Shown here one piece after another: positions 53,230 to 62,553 of a stretch of 64,000 nt of DNA (position 1 is its first letter; each line of letters opens with the position of its first letter). A model generated the notes under the pieces. It ran no database searches, was not told where the DNA came from, and saw only the letters and a list, made by a program, of their open reading frames with translations. Location of the stretch: positions 112,436,589 through 112,500,588 of the forward strand of contig CM077162.1 of assembly GCA_039583875.1 (NCBI GenBank). The letters run 5' to 3'. The position numbers were made by a program, and so were the translations under genes. This DNA is from Platanthera guangdongensis (lineage: Eukaryota; Streptophyta; Magnoliopsida; Asparagales; Orchidaceae).

Positions 53230-54363
53230 CACTCTAGTTGTTACCGTGCTTTATGCACTCTTACGCATATATGAATCTAAGGCCTCTATACCTCTTCCAG
53301 CAGTTGGGGTCAGGTAATCTAAGAACCATAAATATCACCTTATAGTTGGCAGGCCTCTCCGTCAAGAGGCCCTTCGGGATTGTTAAGGATCTTGTCGTTT
53401 CTGCTAACAGTTTGGTTTTTCCTACTGACTTTGTAGTCATGGATATTGCCTCTAATAGGGCAGTCCCACTCATTTTGGGGAGACCGTTTCTCTCCACGGC
53501 GCGATCCTAGGCTCAACGAGGATAGCAACACTCACATCGTATAGCCTTTCCGTTACGACATCTTTTTATATGTACAAGGTTTTGGGAAGGGATGAATGTC
53601 CTGATGTGGAAGTCCTCGATCTCTTAGATAATGACTCATGCCTATTGCCCTTACTCTCATGGGTTAGTTGCAATACGAAGAGCTCTATGGATCTTGAGAA
53701 CGATGCTTTTGTGGCGTTAGAACATCTTCCAGATTTGGACTTGGAGTGTTTGTCTGCTGCGTATTTCTCAACGCCACAAGTCGTGACAATCAAGCCTCTC
53801 CCAATCAATTTAAAATATTAATTTTTCAGAGAAAAATCAAACTTACCCAGTCATCTCTGCATCACTATTACTGAGCACGAGCGTCGGCTATGTGATATTC
53901 TGCGGTTGCATAGAGAGCATTTGGATGGAAAATTACTTATTTGAAGGGAATTAGTCCAACTATTTGCAAGCACAAAATCTTGTTGGAGGAGAGTTTTAAA
54001 ACTACCATACAGCTTCAGCGTCATCTCAACCTGAAAATGCTACAGATTGTTAAGAATGAGGTTATTAAGTTACATGATGCGGGGATCATTTTTCCAATCA
54101 GCGATGGCAAGTTGGTGAGAATAGTTCTGTTGGTCCCGAAAAAAGGTTGGACCACTGCTATAGAAAACGAGCACAATGAACTGATACCAACCCACATTGT
54201 CACAGGATGTAGAGTGTTTATTGATTATAGGAAACTCAATGATGTGAATCGCAAGGACCACTTGGCTCTTCCATTTATTTATCAGATTGTCCAGTTGTTA
54301 GCATGCCAAGATTATTATTTTTTTCTGAATGGTTATTCAGGATACAATAAGATTCTCATTGAC
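53230..54363 (+). pseudogene. Athila-like protease and RT 5' part, pseudogene
   Basis: Protease end in one frame at 53272-53509: LFQQLGSGNLRTINITL, then TAG (CAG type, near 53343), then LAGLSVKRPFGIVKDLVV, FPTDFVVMDIA and LILGRPFLSTARS. RT from about 53941: KILLEESFKTTIQLQRHLN, VIKLHDAGIIFPISD, VTGCRVFIDYRKLNDVNRK, FLNGYSGYNKILID. The frame runs into the MULE at 54364 and resumes at 61825. Gag is absent. Several substitutions lie at conserved sites (VPKKGW). Confidence 0.8.
54355..54363. repeat. MULE target-site duplication, left (CTCATTGAC)
   Basis: Perfect 9-bp match to 61816-61824; 9 bp is the Mutator-superfamily length. Confidence 0.95.
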
Positions 54364-54459
54364 GGAAAATTTTTCGCTGCGGGTAATGCAGGAAGGAGTG
54401 CTGCGGAAATAAATAGCCGGGGCCCACTTTTTTTACTTTTCGAAATTACTGTTTTTCCC
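54364..54459 (+). repeat. MULE terminal inverted repeat, left
   Basis: GGAAAATTTTTCGCTGCGGG...TTACTGTTTTTCCC. Against the right repeat only about four mismatches are visible over 96 bp, which suggests recent activity relative to the surrounding elements. Confidence 0.93.
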
Positions 54460-54699
54460 TAACCCTTCGCCGCTCTTGCTCCCGACTCCGCTCCCCGACC
54501 TTCGCCGCGCCTCCTGCTCCCGCCGCTCCTCCTCCAGCCGCTCCGTCGTTTACTCGAGCTCCCGCAGATCGCGAGACTCTTTCTCTGGAACAGTCTTCCT
54601 GCATAGCCTCTCACTATCAGAAGCTTTGGAGTACCGCCAAGTTCCGTCAGTTTTCCCAGCACTGAAACCCTAACCTGAAGAAGAAGGTCCACGAAAAGT
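54460..54699. other. GC-rich stretch inside the left MULE end
   Basis: CTCCCG/CGCTCC-rich spacer between the inverted repeat and the TTTGCAG array. The mirror stretch at the right end (61600-61719, GCGGCGAGC repeated) is also GC-rich. No gene seen. Confidence 0.5.
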
Positions 54700-55412
54700 A
54701 GTGTAATCTGTATAAAATTTTTCATTTTGATGTACTTCAATCCGAATTTGTATGTCAACCATGTTGATTGCAGTCGCATTTTTAGGGCAAATATGTTTGC
54801 AGTCGCATTTATCCGTTTGTTAGCGCTTGTTTAGGGTTTTGCACTAAATTATGTTGGTTGCGGTTGCATTGCTAGTTGATTGAAGTTGTTTTTTTTTGTG
54901 GTTTCCTGTTTGCAGTTGTTTCCCCAGAGAACTAGTGTACAATTTGTATGTCATTCCTGTTGATTGCAGTAGCATTTTTAGGGTAAATATGTTTGCAGTT
55001 GTATTTATCCGTTTGGCTAGTGCTTGTTATGGGTAATGCGCTAAATTAGGTTGGTTGCAGTTGCATTGCTAGTTGATTGCAGTTGTTTTTCTTTTTTTTG
55101 GTTTCCTGTTTGCAGTTGGTTACCCTGAGAATTAGTGTAATATGTTTGCAGTTGCATTACCTGCATATGCTTGTTTGCAGCTGCATTACATGTATTTTAC
55201 TGTTGAGTTTGCAGTTGCATTAACAGTTTATTCCCGTAGAGCTTGCAGTTGCATTACCTCCATATTTCTGTATTGTTTCCAGTTGCATTATCAGTGTACT
55301 CCCGTACTTTTTCCAGTTGAATTTTCCATATATGCTGATTTATATGCAGTTTCCTTACCTGCATATTCCTGTATAGTTTGCACTAGCATTATTTTTGCTT
55401 ATTTTTTCTTTG
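54700..55412. repeat. Subterminal TTTGCAGTTGCAT array (left)
   Basis: More than fifteen words of the TTTGCAGTTGCATTA type. The part 54700-55110 has two longer similar blocks (for example TTGGTTGCAGTTGCATTGCTAG near 55050 and its earlier copy near 54855). No coding potential of note. The same word occurs inside the right end. Confidence 0.85.
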
Positions 55413-55424
55413 TTTTCAGCTAAA

Positions 55425-57925
55425 ATGCCTGGAAGTAAGTACTTGTCATCCCGTTGCTCATCCAAGTCATTCAGTGCGCACGTTACGCCCCTGGTGAATA
55501 TTTTGTCTGAAGACTCTAAAGAAGCCTTATGCCTGGCTTGCATTTTCCCACTGCTGATGATGCCTGGGATTCCACAGAACATACCACTGTTGTATGTTCT
55601 TCTCAGGTTATATAATAGGGATAAGCAAGTGTTCCTTATAGGTAACTACTACATGAAACTTACCGTCAATGAGGTCGCACTCGTATTGGGCCTCACAAAT
55701 TCTGGAGTTCCATTTAAGTTCACTCGGAGTCCCCTCCTAGACCTCACACACAAGTGCCTCAATGAAAAATTAAGTGAAGTTACCGAGCAGGAGTGGTCCC
55801 CTGCATTAGAGGAGAGAAGGATCTCCCTTATAGTTAAATATCTATTATGCATGTTCTTTTCCCCCTTAAGAATCTGAAGGTCCCAGCTTGCCTCGATGCC
55901 ATAAAAGATATTCAGGATTTGGTGAAGTACAACTGGCCGCAGGCAATCCATGGCTTCCTGCATAGCCAGTTTGATGGATTGAGCAAAATCTACGAAGTAA
56001 GGGGGGCAGGGGAGAACATCGGGTATTTGGAGGGCTGCTCCACCGTGTTGCTGGTATGAAAGCATTTTTATTTAGCTTTCATTTTATTTTTTTATGTTGC
56101 CAATTTCGTATATGTTTTCGTAAAGGTGTGGCTATACGAGCACACGAAGATTCAGCCACCACTGGTCGAGGCAGCACGGCCCCGCATATATCGGTGGTCT
56201 CCCACTCTTAGCTACAGTGCTAAATTCTGTCTCGAAGTAGAACGCAACCTCAGGCGAAGAAAATATGTATGTGTTCACATTTATGATTTATGCTCAATCT
56301 AGGTATTAATATGTAAATGCTAAAGTAATATTCTGGTCTTTTATCTTGAATCATTACATAGGTTATCACCACCTTTGCTAATGTTGGTGATGACGAGCTG
56401 TCATTGCTTGGAGTTGAGGAACTGGAGTCCGATTTTGAGACAGTGCTGGAAAACAAGAAGAAGAGAAAGAGGGACGTGAAGGTGGACTCCCTTGGCTATG
56501 AGAGTGAGAAAGAGAAGAAAATGAAAAATAAGAAGCAAGAGCAAGAACTATTGAAGAAGATTATGTCCGAGATAAAGAAGGAGAGGAGAGGCATGGAAGC
56601 CCGCCTCAAATCTTATATTAAATCGGAGGTGGAGGGTTTAAAGACCTTTTGCGAGTCTTTATTCCTGAAATTTCAAGTAGGGCTAAAGCCTACTCATACT
56701 CCATCACCACCGCCGCATTCACCACCCTCACCTCATTCACCCATCATGACATTTGTATCCCCTACACCGTTATCGCAACCCGCTTCCACTCTCGAGTGCA
56801 CGTTAGTGTCTCCCACACAGATTCGCTCGCAAGAGTTAGTTAGTAGGACCCCAAGGAAGGGTTTTCTACGGGCCAAGACCGTTTCTAGACGGACCTTTCA
56901 GAAGGGCCAAATCATTGAATATGAGTCGGATTACCCGGGACGGCTCCATGTGGCAGATAAAACAAGAAAAACCCTTGATTCAGTGTTAAGCAAAGCGGTT
57001 GATAGGTAATTTTTTATGTTTATGGCACAGTATTTTTTTTCCTGAACATTATTATTTTCATGCATTTTTGACTATGCTGTCCATTATTTGGTATTCTTTA
57101 ACAGGAATATGCTGATTATTGAATGCGGGAATATTTCAATGAGTAGAGGTGATCTGGATGACCTTCTAGGGGTTGGTTGGGTCATGGATTCGCATTTAAA
57201 TGCGTACTCCATAGTCCTCGGAGCCCGTAGGAAAAAAAACCTCGATCTAGTTCGAAGTTTCCTTTATGTGTCGCCCAACCACGCCGTGCGTTACTTGAAT
57301 ATCTACTATTATCTTTAAGTTTTACTACGTACTCATTTATAAAACATTATCGGTTTTGCAGTACTACAAGCAGAGCAAGGCGAGGAACTACCAAGCTCTG
57401 ATAGCCCACATTACCCCCGAGTCGGTTGAGGCTTCAGATTTAGTTCTCATGTCGTGTCATCTTGGGAGTCATTGGGCTTTGCTAGTAGGCTGGTTGAAGG
57501 AACAAAGGTGGGAGTACCTCGATTCCCTTCCAAGTAGCCTGCACTATTCTGGTGTACGCGCAAATGTACGTTTAACCGGCTATGATTTATTCCTTTGGCT
57601 TATTTTATAACATTGTGCACTTCTAATTCTTTTTTTTCATGTTATGTAGCTAAAAGCCCTTCAGGAAGATGCACTCCATGCATTTCCTGAAGGATTCATT
57701 GATTGGCCAGTGGTGGACGCAAGGAAATCACCACAATAAAGCAATAGCTACGATTGCGGGGTGTTCGTTATAAAGTACATGGAGCTGGTAACGTCATTGG
57801 AAGTCGTCACTTGGCAGGATCACCAAGGATGGCAAGCCGACATGCCCCGATTTCAGGCCGAAATCGCCGCTCAAATTTGCCAAACCTTTGCAAGGCATAT
57901 TGCAGACAAGATGGCTGCATGTTAA
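55425..57925 (+). pseudogene. ULP1-like cysteine protease (C48 family) gene of the MULE
   Basis: Six exons inferred from open frames and GT/AG sites: 55425-56053, 56126-56266, 56362-57005, 57105-57318, 57362-57565, 57650-57925. Exon 1 gives a plant-mobile-type N-terminal domain (YVLLRLYNRDKQVFLIG, VNEVALVLGLTNSGVPF). Exon 3 is basic and coiled-coil-like (KKKRKRDVK), with a Pro/His/Ser stretch (THTPSPPPHSPPSPHSP). Exons 4-6 are the peptidase: His in SHWALLVG (57470), Asp in YLDSL (57521), Cys in SYDCGVFVIKYME (57755). The catalytic triad is intact. Breaks: a frameshift in exon 1 near 55850, a TAA at 57737-57739 six codons before the Cys (CAA type), and a weak exon 4 donor. It would remove SUMO-like modifiers if active; its role in the MULE is unknown. 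Confidence 0.8.
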
Positions 57926-58816
57926 CATTATTGTGCAAGATATTTTTTTGTGGTTGGGATAAATCTGATCCCAAGTAGTTGGGATAAACGATGATGACGG
58001 CAATGATAAACTTTGATGCTGTGATTTCCTCCAGGTTAGATGCTGTGAACTATTATTATATTAGTCTAATGTGAACATATTATCTTAGGCGTCCCAAGAG
58101 AACACTGCCTACATTCAAGGACTTGTATACTCAAATGAACTAAAAACACTCATTTTATTTATAAAAAAATATTTTTGCACAATATGTTATTTAATTTTGA
58201 GCAAATAAATTCGGAATAATTTTTATACTGAGCTTAGGCGAGTCGTATCTGTGGTTTTAATGTATCTGAGCATGTAAGTGTCTGTTTGGTGCGGCCTTTT
58301 TACTCCGATGAGTTTGGACAAAAATGTCACTGTCATAAAATTTGTTTTTGACATAACAGTGATGCCGTCACCAATAAAAAAACTTATTTTGAGCATAAAA
58401 GTGGATGGAGTTCCTTAGGTGAGGTTGGGCGTTCACGAACGACAGTTCATAACCACCGTGTTCACGACCGCCAATGATGATTAACTAAATATTTTCTCTA
58501 ACCTTATCACTCCTTTTCTGTTTCAAAAATCTTACCTGCAAGTCGAACATTACATATTTACTGGCATGATCTGAAAATTAACTGCTTGCTTCGATCCGCC
58601 TAAAGTTATTTGGATCGTTTAATATGCGAAAGAATCAGACTTGAAACCCATAAAGTTTGTCTAGTATGCCAACAATTATTTGAAAACCGTTATTCGGCAA
58701 TTTCTTATCTCAAGTAGTTGGGATAAATCTGATCCCAAGTAATTGGTAAACATAGATACATTGAACGTGCACTTGAATTGTCTAGAATCGTTTTTCTCTA
58801 CATACACCAAACATCA
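57926..58816. other. Spacer between convergent MULE genes
   Basis: About 890 bp with no gene. It has two copies of an inverted module TTGGGATAAATCTGATCCCAA (57955-57980 and about 58709-58740) and AT-rich sequence, and presumably holds both transcript ends. Confidence 0.5.
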
Positions 58817-61125
58817 TTACATATGAGGCTTAAACACATTCGGGACGCCAGGAAAATCAAATGACAAATCAAAAAAACTATCCTCGTTGATATCCATTTG
58901 TGCATCGGCCGTGGCAGGATGCTGATTTTGGGACGATATATTGAGAAAATCTATCTCACGCACATCACCCGAAGCCTCCTCTACAAATGTGGGCTTTGAT
59001 TTAACTGTGGCATTTTTCTCTAAAAATGATAAGCAAAAAATAGAATTGAGTTAAACAAACAACAACAACAGGAAAATTATTTGAATGTTGAAAGAAATAC
59101 TTGGTTTTTTGGTTCTTTTTTTCCCAATGTCCCTTCAAACGTGCATTTGAAATTCCTTTTGGTTTCTTCTTGGCCGGATCCCTAACGAGTGGAGTGCTTC
59201 TTTCCTTCTGACCGTCAGTGTACCCTTGCTTTTCCTTTTCTTCCGCCGCCACCATGTCGTCAACCTCCTTACCCAACTCATTTAATACCGTCAGGACCCT
59301 TGCCCTTGCAGGTTGGCAGTTCCCCATACGGTTTGCGAGGTCATACGAATAACGCACCAAATGATTTCGAAATACCAAATTGGAGTCGCATTGTAACATG
59401 CATGGGGTATTTGGTAGGTATATATTTTTTTGGCGTTTTGAGAAAATCGTTTAAGCAAGTATTGGTTCGAAACTTGCCGGACATTTTTCATATTGTATAT
59501 CCTTAGTATATGCTTGCATAGTATGCCCCGCGTCTCGAAACCTCTGCATGAACATTGAGATTCATTGGAATCGGAATGCAAGCTCACAAACCATCGTTTG
59601 TCTTCTTCAGAACCGTCACATTTCTTCGTTACATAGAGAGAATGATTTTCGTCATATCTAGTCTCATCGACGACGCAAATGCCAAGGGCTCCCTCCATGT
59701 ACGCTTTCTCAAAAATACTAAACATTTTGCGTGTGTAAAATTTGGAAGCATGGCGGAGTAAACAACTATTAAACTTTAAGCATACCGTCCCTTGATTGCC
59801 TCTAAAATCTTCATCACGCTCGGCTCTACGCCAAGAGCCGACCATTTTCTCCAACCCATGAAAACACTCCACTAGTGTACTCGTGCTCTTTGAACATCCG
59901 TGCATGCCATTGTTGGCCGATTCGCTGCGTTGTGTTGATAATATACCTAAATCCAATACATCTTTGCTGAACGTCGTTGACCACTTTCTTCTAACTTGAT
60001 GCAGATCTCCTAACCATTTGTTATCTTCTAGAGATCTCTTGGAAACCATCTTATTCCAATGCCTATCGAACTCAATCTCGCTGTCACACTTACTTAAACA
60101 TTGATAAAAAAGTGCACGGACACTTTTGTCTTTATTGAAGCATGGTACTTTGGAGGGGGCCTTCTTCGATATATGCCACTGGCATAGTCGGTGACGACTC
60201 TGCGTAAGTACTCTACCAATCGCTACGGACATTGCCTGATCTTGATCCGTGAATATAGTCTTTGGTTGTTTGCCTCCGACAAATTTTAAAAATGTTTCAA
60301 ACACCCAAACAAAGGAATCAATGGTCTCTTCAGCGATGAAAGCGCCGCCAATAAAAATATTCTGCCACTGATTGTTGACTGCGATTAATGGAGTACAAGC
60401 CAAATTATACTTGTTCAATCTGTAGGTTGTATCAAATATAATAACATCCCCATAGCAGTCATAATCTATTTTACTATGCCCATCCATCCAAAAGAAGCTT
60501 GTTAACCTGTTTAGTTCATTCGTACGAACATCGAACAAAAACATGTTGTCCTCCAACTGCTTTCCCTGGAGTATCTTCAAAAGACTAAGTGAATCACCGC
60601 TCTCTATCAAGGCCTTTCTTTCCCACTGGAAAAAGTTATAGGCATCAGATTTGGAGAACCCAACATTCTCCACCCCTCCAACTTCATTGGATAAAAAGTT
60701 GTATGCATGAACAGTTCTAACCCCAGCATCTGTCAAATTTTTCATAAGATTACCCTGCATGTTTGAAATGCTACGGTGCGATCTCAACAAATGCTGCTCC
60801 TTCTCGGTGGCAAGGGGATGGTTGTGCTCCTCAACGAACTTCGACACTGTCCAATTCCTGCCTTCTTTGTCTGTGGAAAAAAATATACATTCCAGACAAC
60901 CTGTCCGTGTCTCCAATTTTCGATACTTTTTTGGAGACGGCCCGACACTTCGAAAACCGGTTTTGAAGCAACTGTACTCCCGAGATCTAATAATCCGAGT
61001 GTGCGTCCAGTAGGTTATGTGTTGTTTTCGGACACTAAAACTTGTGCAATGAGCATACTCATAATACATAGCGTAGGCCTCGTCCTCTGAATGAACTACT
61101 GGAAACACCATAGGTTTTTTGGGAC

Positions 61126-61226
61126 CTGGCAATTTTCGAAGGAATGTAGTTGAAAACTGTGCTGATATTAAAACAAAATGCAGTTACAATCATCAAAGAA
61201 ATGCAGTTGCATTAACTTACAGTTAC
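61126..61226 (-). other. Transposase intron 2
   Basis: 101 nt, GTAACTG...TTGCCAG on the minus strand, phase 0. Highly similar to intron 1. Confidence 0.75.
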
Positions 61227-61292
61227 CTCTTCTACAACAACATTACCGGAACCCTGACTACTTGTTGCTCCCACTTCAGACATTTTTGGGAC

Positions 61293-61391
61293 CTGACATT
61301 TTTCGAAGGAATGCAGTTGAAAAATGTGCTGATATTCAAAAAATGCAGTTACAATCATCAAAGAAATGCAGTTGCATTAACTTACAGTTAC
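61293..61391 (-). other. Transposase intron 1
   Basis: 99 nt, GTAACTG...ATGTCAG on the minus strand, phase 0; the duplicated partner of intron 2. Confidence 0.75.
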
Positions 61392-61719
61392 CTCTTCTAC
61401 AACAACACTAACAGAAGCCTGACTACTTGTTGCTCCCACTTCAGACATTTTCGCCTACAACTTTCCCAAAAAATACAGGGACATAAGAGAAATCTGATGA
61501 AGTTTATAATGTTAGGGTAAGCACTAGATCACAATACCTGGACTGAAACATTTTGAAAAACTGTAGGGAGCACGAACATGGGCAAAAAAGGAGAAGGAGC
61601 GGCGAGTTGCATGAGAACTAGGGGCGGCGAGCGGCGAGCGGCGAGTTGCCGAAGTTCACTGATTTTCGGTCGATAGTTTTTGCTCCCGCAGCTGCTGAGA
61701 AGGGAAGAAGCGGGGTGGA

Positions 61720-61815
61720 GGGAAAAACAGTAATTTCAGAAAGTAAAAAAAGTGGGCCCCGGCTATTTATTTCCGCAGCACTCCTTCCTGCATTACCCGC
61801 AGCGAAACATTTTCC
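61720..61815 (-). repeat. MULE terminal inverted repeat, right
   Basis: Reverse complement starts GGAAAATGTTTCGCTGCGGG and runs to TTACTGTTTTTCCC, matching the left repeat over 96 bp. Confidence 0.93.
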
Positions 61816-61824
61816 CTCATTGAC
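61816..61824. repeat. MULE target-site duplication, right (CTCATTGAC)
   Basis: Identical to 54355-54363. Confidence 0.95.
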
Positions 61825-62217
61825 ACCGAGGATCAAGAAAAAAAACTTTCACTTGACCATTTGAAACCATTGCCTTCAAGAGAATGTCTTTCATATGCTT
61901 CGGCCAATTTTCAGGGGTACTTGCTCTCTATATTTCATGGTATGGTAGGTGAGTGTATAGAGGTGTTCATAGATGATTTCACACTCTTCGATGCTGATTT
62001 TGATTCTTGTTTATTGAACCTCTCTATACTCAACCATTGTGAGGACACCAATCTAGTGCTGAATTGGGAAAAGTGGTACTTTATGGTATAGAATCGGATT
62101 GTTCTGGGGCATATAATCTCAAATAAAGGAATTGAAGTAGATCAAGCTAAGGTGGATAGAATCATGAAGATCCCTCCTCCAATATCTGTGTGGGAAATTC
62201 ACAGTTTTTTGGGGCAT
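61825..62217 (+). pseudogene. Athila-like RT, continuation after the MULE
   Basis: Continues the RT after ILID with TEDQEKKTFTCPF (about 61825-61862), then a region with frame changes in which FIDDFTLFDADFD (catalytic region, about 61969-62005) is readable, and ends at FLGH (62217), where an LTR begins. Confidence 0.75.
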
Positions 62218-62553
62218 TGATGATTCCGATTTATATAGGGTTTTTCAGGCTCATCTGAGCTTATTATCTTGCATGTGCATTACTATTTCAGAAGGAAATG
62301 CCATATATTTGATTAGGGCTTCACTTAGCCATTGTGCACTGTTTCGTCCCATCTTGGTTTGCGAATTGCATCGGGATGTCGGGGGTAAGTACTGGGGTAC
62401 TCCCCATGCGGATTTGTTTATTTTTTATTGAATATTGATGCTGGGAGCTGTTGCTCCAGCTTTGGTTTTTGTTGTGTACATGGTCAGTTTTCCCCAAATA
62501 CAAGAAGTCTGACTTGTGGAAAACGCACGGTCGTGCGTTTCCTTAACGTACAC
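62218..62553 (+). mobile_element. Athila/Tat-type LTR, U3 fragment (plus strand)
   Basis: Starts TGATGATTCCG like the LTR at 1595 and is cut at 62553 by an LTR of the same family in opposite orientation. It contains CGCACGGTCGTGCG at 62524-62537. Its first part is repeated in inverted form at the end of the window (62378-62412 versus 63968-64000). Confidence 0.7.

Larger units (their letters stand above)
58817..61448 (-). pseudogene. MULE transposase, FAR1-type (nearly intact, one frameshift)
   Basis: Exons on the minus strand: 61448-61392, 61292-61227, 61125 onward. The large exon encodes, counted from the Met at 61132: FAR1-type zinc cluster (C55, C79, C82, H103, H105), MULE transposase core with D234 (IIFDTTY), D296 (FTDQDQAM), CQWH 317-320 and E404 (QRSESANNGMHG), and a SWIM finger C527-C529...C539-H541. 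The open frame stops at 59291, but a C-terminal segment of the FAR1 type (NHLVRYSYDLANRMG, KEVDDMVAAEEKE) continues in another frame to about 59100; a run of seven A (59425-59431) marks the likely one-base slip. A last acidic exon is readable at about 59020-58817 (SFFDLSFDFPG, stop 58817-58819). It would cut and join the MULE ends. Confidence 0.85.
61115..61449. repeat. Tandem duplication (about 166 bp) covering an exon and intron
   Basis: 61115-61282 and 61283-61449 are near-identical, both with GGGACCTG...TTCGAAGGAATG, ATGCAGTTACAATCATC and TTGTTGCTCCCACTTCAGAC. The unit holds one small exon plus one intron of the transposase gene. Confidence 0.92.
54364..61815. mobile_element. Mutator-like element (MULE) with ULP1-like gene, 7452 bp
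   Basis: Bounded by near-identical 96-bp terminal inverted repeats and a perfect 9-bp target duplication. Contains a ULP1-like gene on the plus strand (55425-57925) and a FAR1-type MULE transposase on the minus strand (58817-61448), convergent. Subterminal arrays of TGCAGTTGCAT words lie inside both ends. MULEs that carry ULP1-like peptidase genes are known in plants (Kaonashi type). The element is inserted in Athila-like RT coding sequence, which stays alignable across it. Confidence 0.95.

Noticed and set aside
55649..56065. Minus-strand 138-codon frame at 55649-56065
   Set aside because: Antisense to exon 1 of the ULP1-like gene, which has matching splice sites and family motifs.
55425..57925. 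ULP1-like gene as an ordinary host gene
   Set aside because: It lies between the terminal inverted repeats of a MULE with target duplication, next to the transposase; this is a known type of gene content for such MULEs.
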